NCBI RefSeq assembly: GCF_000327385.1
Contig: NW_008709463.1
Location: 1,088,449-1,152,448, forward strand
From: Lottia gigantea
Lineage: Eukaryota > Mollusca > Gastropoda > Lottiidae
Direction of reading: 5' to 3'
Length of the DNA stretch: 64,000 nucleotides
Numbering within the stretch: the first letter of the stretch is position 1; each line of letters begins with the position of its first letter. The notes beneath the pieces were generated by a model. The model was given only the letters and a program-made list of their open reading frames with translations. It was not told the DNA's origin and searched no databases. This document shows positions 1-15,300 of the stretch, piece after piece. The position numbers and the translations under genes were made by a program.

Positions 1-257
1 TAATAATCTCAAAATCAGTTAAATTTTCAGTCAAAATTCCTAAATTATTCCAATACAACCCTGTTCAGCATGTTCAGTTCCATTGCCTAAATTAGAAATA
101 TCACCCCATTTTCAAAATTTGGATGGTAACAAGCCACACAAAGTGAACTCTCTGCAAAGGACATTGTCTTGTCAAAAAGCAAGCTTGATCTGTCAACATC
201 CATTTCTCTTAAAATATAGTGAAGCCAAAAAATGAGACCATTTCAAAGTTTATTTAC

Positions 258-350
258 CTTAATTTCATTCTGTTGATGAATTTGACTGGCTTGTTTTTGG
301 GCTTCCTCATATTGTTTCGCCATCTGCTCGCGATTAGCCTCAAATTCAGC
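258..350 (-). CDS. LMO7/LIMCH1: exon 17: coiled-coil segment; gene continues left
   Basis: 93 bp, AEFEANREQMAKQYEEAQKQ then ASQIHQQNEIK: a Glu/Gln/Lys helix like the coiled coil that precedes the LIM domain in LIMCH1. Acceptor TTGTAG|GCT, donor AAG|GTAAAT, phase 0. No further exon is visible in 1-257, so the remaining exons lie outside the window. Confidence 0.88.
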
Positions 351-3300
351 CTACAATAATATTTAAAATATATTGAAATAGTGTGCTGTGGTCTTCACTT
401 AAATCTTTTTTCTCTAACATTCATGGGGTCTTAAAAATGTTTTGGACCATCTTCATTAGCCCACATGATGCAGATGTAAAAGTCCATTCATTTCATTTCA
501 TTTTAAATGTTTTGGTATCGAGAAAATTAACTCAGAAGTCCAATCACTGCACAGAGTTTCACCAACATACAATGAGATCTCACACATAATTCAACTTCCT
601 CAAGAATTCAAACAGAAATATTACCTGGTTGTTATAGGGCTGGTTATTAAAAGACTGGATGTTATTGACTACGGCAGCATTCAAGTCATCAGGCTGATAA
701 AAAAATACACAATTCATGACAATGTTAGTTTAACATTACAAAAATTCTAAAAAACTAAGGGATAGTAGTAATTTCTGTTGTATACATAAACATGCTTTCA
801 TCGCAAGTTTTAGCAAATCTGCAATACTTGACTATGTACTTTGTTTATTTTGCTAGTGGTCTAATGGATCACAATTTTTAACCCCATAAGACGTGAGAAT
901 CCGTGTCAATAAATTACACTGTCCTAATTGTTACAGCAATGATGAAGGTACACAACACGGGTGAAGAAGGTGATGTCATGTGACAGGAAGCTACAGGTGA
1001 AGACATGTTGTCATTCGCTAACAAGTGACCGGCAAGTTTTTTTTTTTGGGATGCTTAATTGGTTTGCTCGTGAAAATAAAGCACAATTTTATGGGATTAA
1101 TATTTTATCTTTAAGGTTTTAAGATGTTCATTTTTATTCCATGCTTTTACAGTTAAATGTGCCAGGATGATTTGGTAAAAATGAGCCTGACAAATCTTGC
1201 CAATATCCCATCTGTATATCACCTCTGAGGAACAGGTTGGCCAAATTTGTCAGGCGGGGTAAAAACATGCTGTGCTAACATGCTAAAAGTTTTTCGTGCG
1301 ATTAAAGAAAAATTAAAAGCAAAACAAAAAAATCAAATTTTAAGGATTTTTGATTTGATGAAAATTCAAATTGATTCCACCAAGCTCATTACCTGTCTCT
1401 TTAGTTCCTGTTCATTATTCCACGCTTCAATTCTCTTACGGTCTTCTCGAACATCAATCTGATTGGATCGCACTGAAGGAATGGGCTGGGTGCTGATTGT
1501 ATCAGTAAAATCACGTCTGGTTCTTTCTAAGACTGGATCATCAGTTCTGTCTGTAATTCCAAGATGTTCTGGTTGCCATGGTAATGTTGCACTTAGTCGT
1601 TTCTGAGTAATAATTGTCTTGTCATCTTGGATTTTGTATTCTGACTTCGGTCGTTGTCTCTGCCATTTCCTCAATATGGCTGGTGGACCATCAGAGTCGC
1701 TACTTCCTGCGTCAGGGGACCTAACTCTGTCAGCTTCATCAAAGGAACCTGCAGAAAATAAAATAACAATGAAAACACCATGTTCACTCATTCATTTATG
1801 ACTGAGCTTATGGCCTTCTATTTGATTATCCAGTACAAAGAAACCAATCACAAATGTCACCATATGAAAATACTCACTTGAACTAGCCACGGATTCTTCC
1901 ACAGTCTTTTTCTTCCTGCGCATCACCACTTCTGGTTGGTTGTCATGGTTACCATGTTGGTTATCCTGGTTACCATATTGGTTGTCATGGTTTCCATATC
2001 CCCAGTTGTCCAGGCTACTTGTGTTGACATAGTCATGATGGGATATCCTAGTTCTGACGTAGGCATTCTCTGATTTCACTGGTTCGGGAATAGTGGAGGC
2101 GTAAGAGACTGGTTGATTGGAAGTGTAGTCACTATTGTCCAGCGAACTGGCGTTATTGGAAGAACCGTAACTCGAATAGCTTTGACTGATGTTCTCCGCT
2201 GATTGATATGAGCTATCATTTTGTTGATCAAATTGCTGCAAGATACAAAAGGTTTTTGTAATGCTAGTTTGAAAACAATGACCTTGACAAATCTATGTTG
2301 ACAAACCGCAGCCTAGACATAATATCTGACCTTTAAAATATAAATAATACAGTTCATAAAGAGTTGTCTTTTCTTGGTGCCTTTTGTCAGTTTGTTAATG
2401 TTTATGGATTTTGAATTTTAACAACGATTAGAACCCTGATCAATTTTCTGTATCAATACATACCCTCTGTAAACTGGCATCATTTTTCAGCTGTTGCATC
2501 AATGGCTGTTCACTATATTCAGATGAGATCTGGGAAGATTCCATCTTTCCGTTTGATTTGCTTGCATCATTATTATTATTATTATTATACAATGGGGGAT
2601 CTTCATCCTAAAAAAATCATTGTCAAATGTCTGTTAAAAAAATGGTGGACAAAGAATTCAAGTTCGGGCGGCGGTCCTTGGAATAGTATTGGATCCCATA
2701 GTTGTATAGTCTGCTCCTGCACAAGACAGTTTTATTGCTTTAAAGGGTTAAGGTCATGGGTCATCCTTGATAAGTTCATAAGCCAATGATGAAAATCATA
2801 AGCTTAGCTTACCTGAGAAAGTGTGGAATCAAATGACTGAGTTTTCTCCCTTGTTTGAGATTGTTTCTGCGTGGATTCATCCTCATCACTTGATAGAAAT
2901 TCATCACTGTCTTCTACTGGAAGTACAAGATGGCCATTTTACATCATTTCATTTCCATAATATTTTTTCATTTAAGGTTCCAATTTACAACATATACATA
3001 TGCCTAGCTAGTAATTTTTTTCAATTGTCATTGCCCAATACGGTGCAGAATAGCGACATAGACCACTATTTAATTTCATTTTTTTTGGCTTTACTCTATT
3101 TTTACTCTTCCAAGACGTAACAAGATATTTAGCTGTTGTAATTCAAGTTCGGTATTGAAAAATATTATCACAGTCATTCCTATTTTCAAGAAGTAAAATA
3201 TGGAAAGGAAATTTTCATTTTCTGATCCTTCAAACGCAAATTTCCCTCAAGACCTATGCATTTGTCTTCGTTTGGTAAATTTCATTCAGAGTGGAATAAC

Positions 3301-6300
3301 TCGAAGTAAACTACGAAAAATTGTTGTCAAGGATAAATCTGACCTACCATTGCTATCGAGGAATCTTTTAACTCTAATTTCTATTGAACCTTGTCTTGCT
3401 GCCTGTTGAATCAGATTATTCACGTCCTGATTGGTCAATCTACCTACTTCCTGTTTATTAACCAATAGAATTTCATCTTTAGATTTTAATTCACAGATGT
3501 CTGCTGCACTGCCTGAAGAATGATTGATTAATTCAAACTATTGAAATTTTAAGGCATATTATTATTCAACATCCAGTTGACCAATCATATCTTAGTTTCA
3601 GACATGGAATTTTTTTTATTTAAGCTAATCAGAAATAGTGTTTACAGCTCACTGTTCAAATTTGATCCATATGTGTCCAGAATTATTTGCGTTTGAAAGT
3701 TATATTATAGACATGTCAATAAAATTTCTAGTTTGAGATATTTTTAGAAGAATTATGTGATTTTTGTACATTTCTAGTACTTCAGAAGACTGTTTACATA
3801 TATTCAAGACTTAAATCAAACCCGAAAATGGCGAATCAACACCTTTAAGTAATGCACTCACCAAGAGAGATTCTCTCTACAATAACAGGTTGATGTCTGT
3901 CTGTACCACCAGACACAGTAAAACCAAACCCCCCACTATTATTATGTTTACTGGTAATCTTAATATTCTTCTCCGCATAATCCTGAAATATACACACACA
4001 GGGTGACTCAACAAGTAGGTTGCTTTTTTTCTCACTTTGGTAAGGTCAAGGGTTCAATCCCTGTTGAGGCCTGTAATATACATACAAAGCTGGCGTGACC
4101 TAGAAAATATGTCACCAGGGTTAAGGGTCCAAACCCCACGTCGTTGATGAGAAGAAGAGTCTAGTCAATCCTTAGAAAATAAGTCCAAGTCCTTGATGCT
4201 GCAGCAGAAGGTTCATGCAGCTGCCCTGCACAAAATTTTTCCCTCATTGGAAAGTCTGTCTCCAATTATCCAACATGGTCCAACTTCATTTGAACAGTTA
4301 AGTGTTATCAAAATAGTGAGTTATTCCCCTTTAATAACAGAATAACAAGATGTGGAAAATTATGTGAAGAATTGCCCATACTTACAGTGAATTTACACAA
4401 TACACTGTTATAATGTTTAAACTTCATTTTGGGCCTACCACTATGTGTTCACATCAAATGTGTTCACTGTAGTTCAAACTCCATGAACAAAACAGTGAGC
4501 TTTAATCAAAGATTAGCCAGAGGTGAGCACCAACTCACTTGAGTTGTCACGAAAGCTCAAAAGAGTTCATCCATTTAACAAATTGCTTATCTATTTAATA
4601 TCATTTCTAAATTTTATTTCCTGTGATCAGAAAACAATATCAATTGAAAAGTTATCATTTGAAATACAATTTTCAAATTTCAAACAACCTTAAAGAGATT
4701 GTAAAGAGGTTTTCCAATTTTCAATCAGATGTCTGTGGTTCCACTAAAACTAAATGGCTTAACAAAGGGCTTAATGTGATAAAAAAACAAAAATAAATTT
4801 GATGGCATCAGAATGTAGGAGTATGAAAATAAACTGACCTTGACAGAGACTTTACTACTGGTATATACAGGAGATGTTGTTTCTACGGTGGTCGTATCTT
4901 GGTTACTACCACCACGTTCTCTAGGGTAAGGTCTAGGTGGCCGTCCAATATCACTATCACTAGCTTTTATTTCAAAAGATTTTTTACGCTCCGTTAAATC
5001 CACTTTAGCATCAAACACTGTTGTCCTTGGCACTGGTTTGTCACTAGGGCTTTCAAATTTATTCCGAATGTTATTAATTTTATTAGCAGACGATATATCA
5101 TTATTCTTAGAATTTCGCTGTTTCACCGATTCCAACACTCCCCTCGTATCACGGTCACTGTCCACAAAGCGAGATTTATCACTATGGTTACTGATATTAT
5201 TGTTACTATTATGGGATAGGTTATGTATGCTATTTAATTGGTTGAAATCACTAGAACTTTTTGAGTTTTTATCTAATATCTGTGAGTTATTCTTGTCCTC
5301 TGATTCTGTGCCAGATTCATCCGAGTCACTTTCTGTGTCCTGGGCCCATGCTGCTGTGTCTGGTTTCTAAAATAAATAAATTAATATATCAATATAATAT
5401 CATAAAATTAATAAATTAAAATCAATGATCCAAAATGTAAAATAATTCCAATAAATAAACAAGTACTAACGATCCGAATCACAAAACAAAACCTGAAATC
5501 TAAAACAACATTGGTAGCAGCTAAAGAACTTTTCAAATGAAACTTACTGATTTATTACTGGGTGTGGAAGATTTGATTTGAGTGAAACTGGACGATACTG
5601 TCTCCGTTGTGGATGATTTGATTGGACTAATAAATGCATCATTATCACCCTCTTCATCATCATCATCAACAGGATAAAAACTTTTCAAGTTGCCACTCTT
5701 TCTTCGTTCTCTGAAAGATCAATAAATCAAAATAAAATGCAGATTTACATAAATATACTGCAGGAAATATTTTTCAGAGAGAGGCATTACCCTTCTCTTT
5801 TTTCCATTACAAACTGAAGATGATAAATTTTACAAAGCCTGTAGAACACAGGCCTTCTGTTTATTGACCAATCGAAACCACTACATGCTAGCGATAGGCT
5901 GTATTCACTAACATACAATCCAATCAAATCGCTTCATTTACAAAAATCAAGAAAGGTACCTATAGCAGTCAAGGTATAAGAAGAATTTCGCAATAACTTG
6001 ACATTGTGAAAAGAGGTGAATCATGCTCTTACCTCTCTTCCTGTATTTGTTTGTATGATTTTTGTGGAGAAGATTTATTACTTCTTTCTGCTTCTTGTTT
6101 CTTCTTCTCCTGTTCTTCCTTCTCCTCTTTTATCTGAAAAGCTTCGGAACGACTTTTCCTTCTCGACTTCCAATCTCCCAAGGACTGTAAAAAATACACA
6201 AAATCTCAAGTATGACATGATGGAAGATCCAAAATTACTATCAGGAATAAACCTGATATCAACCTCAAGAATAACAACAACTTCAATATCAGATTGTCTA

Positions 6301-9300
6301 AAACCCTGGTTCCCAACCTGGGGTGCTTCCACTCCCTGGTCGTCAGGGATGTAGCGTAGCCAACCAATGGGGGTGTAAGGGCTGTGAAAGGTTTGTAACC
6401 ACTGGCTTAAAACTTACCGATTGCCAATCATCTTCTTCTTTACTGGCTTCTGTTATCGACGGTGTCTTCAATTTCTTCGTCTCTTCTGCTTGTTTAATCT
6501 GTTCTGTCGCCTGCTTGGCCATATCTTCTGCACCTTTTGATTTGATAAACTGTAAGGGATCAGCGAGTGCGGAACTGGTCCTCCGTGAGATATTTCTCGT
6601 GGGGTATCCGTCACAGCTATCTGACGATTGTCGAGAGTGGCTCCCCCTATATGATCCATCCAAACTATCCGTTGAAGACGATCTTCTGTGGTTATACGAT
6701 GGCACTGCTAAATCCGGGCTACTTCGATACATTCCATTGTATTTGTCCTCACGATAAACGCTATCAGAATAGCGTTTTCCGTCTGGTTGTGAAAACCTTC
6801 CTACAGGCATGTTACTATAGCTGGGGTCATCCAGACTTTCCTCTGAGCCTTTACCATAAGATGCGTATGATTCATAAGAACTGTCCCGAAAATGATTATG
6901 ATTGCTGTCGTACGATTGGTTAATCACTGAACGCGAGAATCCGTTAGATTCGTAAGCACTGCTATGATCATAAGAATGATCCCAGGAATGATCGTGTTTA
7001 TAAATATGATCGTTAAAGATAATATCCTTGGCGTTGTGGTTTATTAACGGAGTGAAAGCACTGAAATCTAACACAGGAACTGGGTAATTCTGTTCACCAA
7101 CTAATCGACCTAGCCAATATATTGTTATTGCAACCTGAAAACACAAAAAAACAGAAAATTATTCACCTTAAATTTTTTCATTTATAGAACTACACACTAA
7201 AATGAAATGAGATTATGAAGTTTTTCAAATCATCTGTTAAAGTTAAGCAGGTTTAAACTTAATTTAATGGTCAGTTTTCTTGCTGACATCATAATATCAT
7301 GCTTTCATTCATGCAAAAGCAAGGCATTGTTTTATGTCATCAAACAAAATATTGGCGAAACATTGGTAGCAGATAATGTATTTTTCATATGAGAAAGTAT
7401 ATCAATCATAAGTGAGTAAGTATTTCATAATGAAAAGTGGTATCAGGTGTCTAGAAGAGTAAGCATACCCTGTCTTGCGCCACACCCATCAGAGCTGTTG
7501 AACGTGTTGCTATGTGACTTTCGTGATTTTATGTTAAAACCTACTTCATTTTTATTTTGGTGATATTACAGTAACAATAGTAATTTGTATGTAACAATGA
7601 ACAGGGTGGATTAAACAACAAGTGATGGTGGAGTTTAATATAAAACAGTACAATATTGACATATACCAGAATAAAGTATATTCCAACTGCCTATATCTAT
7701 ATATACTAGACAAGTCAACAAGAATCAAGTATACTGTTGACACCCTATTGTTTTACAATCGTCAACCTGTTATTTCGGGCGTACTTCTACTACTACACGC
7801 CTACAACACTTTGCTCAAGTTGACAATAAAATCTTTTCATAAACATAAAATATCACGACATCAAATATGAAATGAATGGAGTTATATCTCCAACTTTTTC
7901 TACAAAGCTATGCCTATTCATTAAACACTTATACAGGTTTATGTATAGCTTCTTCATGAACAGCACTTATATGGTCATCAGAATGAAATGGAATTTTAAA
8001 TCCAAAATACACTATACACCAAAATATAACTATATCAAACCTGTCTTAAACAGAAGCACTGAAGACTCAATGAGAAAAATGTCAGTGAATTTGTAATAAA
8101 CTTAATTCAAAGTATTTGCCACACCTATTTTGATCAATACAATATATAACATACAAATTACACTCATAATCAAACCATAGATAACATGACATCATCTCTT
8201 CAACAATCCTAAACTTTATCATATTTCTACCGTGTGTCACTTTAGCAGCTAAATTTCTTGCATTTGAAATACATGCATTTTCAATCAGACGTCTGTGGTT
8301 CCTTCAATTCCACTAAAACTAAGTGTTTGATGATGTCACTAATTTTATAGGGCCTTAAGTGATACAAGCATATTTTGCAATTAGTGATGCCATCAAACAC
8401 TTAGTTTTAGTGGAATTGTAGGAACCACAGACATCTGATTGAATTAGAATGGTCTAAATTGATGTCTTGCTGATACACATAAAAAATTTAGAAAACATCT
8501 TTTACAATATTCAAGGAAATATTTTTTCTTTTTTAAAAATCAATCAAGCAATCAATTTACAACGAAAGAGAGGAATTGATTTATAAATCAAATAACAACT
8601 TGTATGAATATAGAATATGTTGCTGTATTAGACATTAGACATTATAAAATGAAGTTCAATAAAAATGTAGCTATTTTCAAATATCAATTTTTATAGGGCC
8701 CTATTTTTGTTTTTTGTTGTCTATTTAGATCGAAACTTAAATTTTCATAACTACACCGAATGAACTTAGACTATCAATTAATTTGTTTTAAGAAAGAAAG
8801 GATCAAAACATTTTAAATATTATTTCTTTGACCTTAAATTAGGGGTCAAACCACTTAATTCACATAACCTCACACCGGGAAAATTACAATATTAGGATAA
8901 ACTACTCACCAAAACTAACTATATCAAATGTTTTAGGTTTTGATGTGTTTCAATGATTCAATATTACAATATTTTACTATTTTTATGGTGTTACGATTAT
9001 CCTACAACATAACAAAGAAAGAAACAACCTTTCCTTTCTACCAGCTAATCTTTGGCATTTCACAAGGATAACAACTTAAGTTCACTAAGCATCCTTGTAC
9101 CAGCAGATCCTTGGTCTAATCAGCATTGATGATTCACGATTTGTCTGTACCTATTTACAGCTGGTATAACAATAATCATTGACACCTTTTTGAAAGAGCA
9201 AATTCTGGCAAAATGGCTGTTCTACATCAAATATATTTTAATATTTACTAATAAATCACTTCATAATTATCAATACTATGATGTCATCTTGTTAAACAAA

Positions 9301-12300
9301 TATTTAGACAACTAGATACCTTTAGATCATACAGAATATCCAATGGAAGTTCCTACCTGTAAGGTAATATGTTTTTAATCGTTCAATAGTGAAAATTCCA
9401 GCAGATCTCCAAAGCCAACTTGAAAATAGGGAATTATAGGCTGTAAATTTGCAGTAACGCAATTTTTACGAAAGCACAGGCACAGGCATGTAAGGAATAA
9501 TGTTTTGTTGATATTACTTATTGATTGATTGTTTATAGCAGAATAATATGCTAATATTCTATAATAATTCAGTAATATCTAATCAAAATATCATTTACTA
9601 TAAATTAATATAAATGACACTGAAATAAACAAAAACAAATACAAAGGTAAATATCAACAAATATTGCTTTACCAAAGCTTCAATATTTCACCAATATCAT
9701 AAAATTTCTTTACTTTAAACTCTTAAGAGCTATTCACCAAATATTTCACCAATTCCAAATATCCTTTTTTATTCCCTAGAAACTCATATCAAATCTTTTC
9801 ACTAAAACTGCAATAATTCACCAATACATTAAAATTTCTTTCCTAAATATTCTCAGATCTCTTTATCAAGTATTTTATATTTCAAAAATTCCAGATATCC
9901 TTTTCAATGTGTCTATAATTCATAAGATCTATTCAAAACTTCAATAATTCACCAATACCCCAATAAATGTCTATAGTATTTAGAACAACATACAGGTAAT
10001 ATATAATGATAAATGATAAATAGAGAAATAAAATTTATATTTAACGATGACAGGCCTATTATACTCCCCTTTATTATTACTAAAACATTATTTCTTATCC
10101 AATAATATAACTTAACGCTTGGGTCTTTTATAATTTCTACATTCCTTAAAACTCTCAAGTTATTCATATTTTAACGCAACACTGAGCTCTTACAACACCA
10201 ATTATACCCTTCAATTTACGGTCATGTCAACATTTCGGGATACAAAATTTGTAGAGCTCAATACCTCAAAGGACTGTTGAAACTTTGTTAGCAAACATTT
10301 AATACAAATTTATAAAAACTTTGTCAAAATTAGACACTTATATCAATGGAAACTTGTAAACGAGGTTCTCAAATAGAAAAGCAAAATATTTCATATACAG
10401 AAGAATACAGCTAAGTGATAGAAATTTTTGAATAAATTGGTACACTTTTGATATAAAGTAACAGAATACCAATAACTTGGTCATATATTGTTAGTTTCTT
10501 GTTTGAAATTATAAAAGGATATGAATGACTCATTTTAAATGTAGCGTTCTTTATATGGTGACATGTAGGCGTATGGAAATACACCAAATATAGCAAAATA
10601 TTACAGCTTTGTAGACATTTCGATCTGATTAAAACACAAATCTTGATGAACTCTCATTTCCAATTTTTTCTTCAGGATACTAAACATTGCACTCTCCCTT
10701 GGTGATCCAGCAAAATACTTCTTCAACTGAGGTTCAGTCAATGTTTAGAACCAATAATTAAAGCTTAAATTCGACTGACACAAGAGTGAATCTGATGATG
10801 CTTTGTAAAATCTACTCTCAATCCACAGAGCTAGGTATCGTCAATCATAACACAATAGGATATGTATCTAGATCTATCCATGCATCGATACATTGTGCCA
10901 ACACTAATCCACATGGAGTTCGGAATTGACCCACCTTTCTGGGTCCAATAATCAGGAAAATAATATTTTGAAAGCAATGTGGTTGGACAGTAAGGACTAG
11001 AGAGAGAGTAGCCTATTTCAAAACATACATGTTTTTATCCATAAAGCCCTTCCCTTTTATTTGGTGGGAATAAAACAGGGATCTAAATGCTCCCGATGAC
11101 TATTTGATGATAAGTTATGATTTGTTTGGCCTTGTTGTCATAGTCAAATTATCATGTCCATTGTGTCGTTTACTGGTTCTGTACAAATTGTGGATGTTTA
11201 TGGATCGTCAACAATATGTGAACGTCAATAACAAATATAGATTTGTTTATTACAGGTGAAGTCTTATTATGTTACATACTTCATAATCAAAGAACTTTGT
11301 TACAAATAATAGGTCAAGGTTGTTTCTAAGTAAAAAATAGCGTACATGGAACCTCCATTTCCTTTTATATTTTCTAATGCAGACCCTATAGAACCTATAT
11401 TTGCTTTTTACTTTCAATTGCAATACAGTACACGCATGTAAAAGTATTCCTGAACAGTTGGACAATTAACATCCCTCTTTCCGCCACTGTACAACCCCTG
11501 AATACAGTTGCCTCGTTTTCACATTCTGTCTTCCGTTCAGTCAAGACCCTTTCTAACATAAGGAGACTCGGTACATTAACAAACAATAAGACGCTACAAA
11601 ACGTTTCGCTATAATAAACACAGAGCAAAATGACAGTTATCAAAAAACCAATTCTACAAAAATACATTGTCAAATTTTTCATTTTCTTGAAATTTATTAC
11701 AAGCCCTGTCTGTTAATCTGACATGTTAAATTATAGTTTCATTTCATCTCAAATTAAAAAAAATAACACCATGCTTGAAAAATTGGAGGCGATAAAAACA
11801 AGACAACTTAATGGAAAAACATCTTTTGTTACCTGGGAAAAATGTAAACTATGTTGTAATTTGTTGCATTACGTTGACAAGTTGACAAGTGACAGAGATA
11901 TCTTAATAAGCGTGAAAATACCTGATATAGATTGAACAGTCTGCACCGAAACACATCTTCACAATGTCAAACTATTACAAACTTCATCTTCACAATGTCA
12001 AGCTATTACTAACTTCATCTTCACAATGTCAAGCTATTACTAACTTCATCTTCACAATGTCAAGCTATTACTAACTTCATCTTCACAATGTCAAGCTATT
12101 ACAAACTTCATCTTAACAATGTCAAACTATTACTAACTTCATCTTCACAATGTCAAGCTATTACAAACTTCATCTTCATAATGTCAAGCTATTACAAACT
12201 TCATCTTCACAGGGTTAGGGTTATAACACATATTTCAGGTGGTCCAACCCTAACACACCTGGACTCATTAATAACAACTTATTGTAAACAATCTATTAAT

Positions 12301-15300
12301 AACTTCACCTTCCTTTTTAATAAGTCCACTTTCGCTTTATTAAAGGGTTAAATGAATTGCCCAAATAATTAAAACAGCCTTAAAGATATTGTAAAGAGGT
12401 TTTCTAACTTTTTTGTGTTTATCACGGACAATGATAACATAAATTTTGCACATTTCCAATTTTCAATCAGACGTCTGTGACTCCTGCAATTACAATAAGT
12501 AGGCCTAAGCATTTAACATAACCTAAGTATGGTAAATTACTGCTATTGCAACAGTGATGTCATAAAACTCATAGTTTAACTGGAATCGCAGGAACCACAG
12601 ACTGATTAAAAATTCAAATGGTGCAAATCAATGCTATTAGTGCCCTCTTTACAATCCTTTTAGCAGCTACTTTCATTTTGCTAATAAATAGCCCTACTAC
12701 TTTCATTTTGCTAATAAATACTAGAGTAATTATACAGGGTGACACATTCTTGACCTGAGTTGACATGTTTAAAACATACTGACACGATTTGACATCCTCC
12801 AGTTTCACTCCCACTAGCCTACAACTTTAGAATACTAACTATCTACTTAGTCATTATACTAACTGGCTGGGCTGTCTACCAAATAGTAAGCTACCTTCTA
12901 AAATAGCAATAAATACTCAAGGTAAATTAGGGAGAGGTACATTCTGCAGATAACAAGGAAAAGCGTCTAGTTGTTTCGATTGGACAATACTACAGGTTAT
13001 GAGCATGTTAAAGACCCCACGTCAGTTTGCTATTGGAAACAATTAGGCCTGTGCTTCTGTCCTGGCAAATTTTCCCTCAATGCACACTGCATGGTGTTAC
13101 TAGTCTTCATTAGTCCAAGAGGTGCAGAAAGTAGGATGTAAAACTCCATTCATTTCATTTTATTTACATGCTGCAAATGGTAAGAAACAAACTTGTTGAT
13201 TATAGGCTACTTAAAGCAATTTATCCACTTCTTTAAATGCGAAAAAAAAAACAATAAAACTACTAAACAACATCACTACAAGGCCATTTGTGATAAAAAC
13301 TATTGGCCACTCTACAAATTCCTGCCATAGTTCTGTTACATAGCATTCTGATTGGACACCATTTTATATAGAAATAACTAACACGTCTGATGTAGGGTAG
13401 AATGTTGGGCGGGGTACAATGTCAACATTTCCATTTTTACGGAAACTGAATTGAACGTAACGGTTTTTATATTTCTAATCTTTGATCAGGGTCATACCAG
13501 CATATCGCATTTACCTTGCTGTAGTTATGGCCCTGGGAATAGTGCTTCAATAAAACTCTGTTTAAAATTTAAATTCTCAAATCTAACAATGATTTAAAAC
13601 AATATTTACACTAACAAGCAAGTCTGAAATCTCACTGTTACTGATCAAAAACAATATACATATGGTTTAAATTGGTCGGCTGGCTCCATTGTGATTCAAA
13701 TTCTTCTAAACACAACAAAATATTTTTATCTAAAATGGTGATGTATGGCTTTGTTGGAAGAAATTCATTTTCAATTATCCTGTTACCATTTCAAAATGAA
13801 TCTGTCATTTCTGTTCATCTACAATGGTTCCAAAATGAACTGATGCCATGCGAAATACCCAAATTTTGGGTTCAGAGAAGGGCTGTTTGAATTTCTTTTT
13901 GTGAGTCCTCAAGAATATGGTTTTGCCTAAATTGAATCCTTGAATTTCTTGAGAGCTTGCAACATCATCTTGTGTCTCCAATACCAATGTTCAACCTACA
14001 TAATGAAATATTAGAACTGGATTCACCTTTTTCAACACGTGACCATCAATTTAAAGCAATTCAGCACATCTGGTATTTCATTAAATAATTACATGAACAT
14101 ATCCCTTTATTTCAATAATATCAGAAAGTAATATATCATTTTGATTAACTTCAAGCAAGAAACACTATAATTCAGTTCTTTATTCATTTCAACTCAATCT
14201 AGAGCAGTTCAGAAATTAACTTCGCCCCAAAACCAAACTTGGTGCACCTCATCTGGATAATGAAATGTGGCCACCAGATGGTTGTGATTCCAGATCTCTG
14301 ATTGAACCCTGTTGAACTACACCATGTTGATCTCAGATGAATATGACAACAGTAAATGTAAATAAAAACTTTTTAAAATAAACTGTCACATTCTCAAACC
14401 CTCAGGTGACATTCAAAGTTTTTCAAATTTTAATATTTTGACATAAACTTCAAATTTTTTTAATTTAAATGTTATTCACATTATAAAATTAAATCTAAAA
14501 GAAACCCTTCACTCAAATATTTCTGTACACACGTTGTATTCCAGGCTCAAATTTTGACAGCTGTGCATATTATAACTGATTAGCTTAACTAAAAAATTCC
14601 AGTTTCTGGGACTAAGGTATGATTGGTAAAATTCCAACATAAAGCATAAACCAGGATACCAAACAAAGACCATCATTTACTGGAACTGTTTCATAATCAA
14701 CAGAAGTGACATCTGTAGTAAATCATGAACTGGATTGAAACAAGGAACCTGACATGCAGGAACCACAGTATAAAAACAATAGCTTTGAAACATGTGGTTG
14801 ATGTTTAAAGCCTTAAAACTGTGTGATTTTAAACTTTGACAAGTTGGGATAATTTCATAGTTTCCCTAAGCCTGAGAACAGTCTGCCAGACACAGAAAAT
14901 GATTATCAGGAATTCTGAAGCATTTTTAAAGCATTGCATCCATAAGCCAATATTTTTAATCACAGTAATAGAATAACCATTCTATATACTTTATATTGCC
15001 AAATTCATCAAGGACAATAACTCAATAAAGACTTTTGCTAAATATTGTAAATTTGAACTTTACCAAATTCAGCCAGATGTTTTGATTATTATAAATAACT
15101 TAAATTACTCAAATCTTTTCACAAAAAACGCAATTTTTCATGTATGATTTACAAGAAGCCCTCCGTGACACACTTGGTAAAACCTCATTAGATAATATAT
15201 CATCTGATTTAAAAACTACTATTCTAGCAAGGTACATATAAAACAGTAATAAAACATGTTTTTAATGTTTATTTTATAAGGCTAGCATTAGACTAATGTT

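Noticed and set aside
3990-4080. tRNA gene
   Set aside because: Only a B-box-like GGTTCAATCC; no paired acceptor stem or anticodon arm could be drawn.
5038-5370. 110-codon plus-strand ORF
   Set aside because: Antisense shadow of exon 9.
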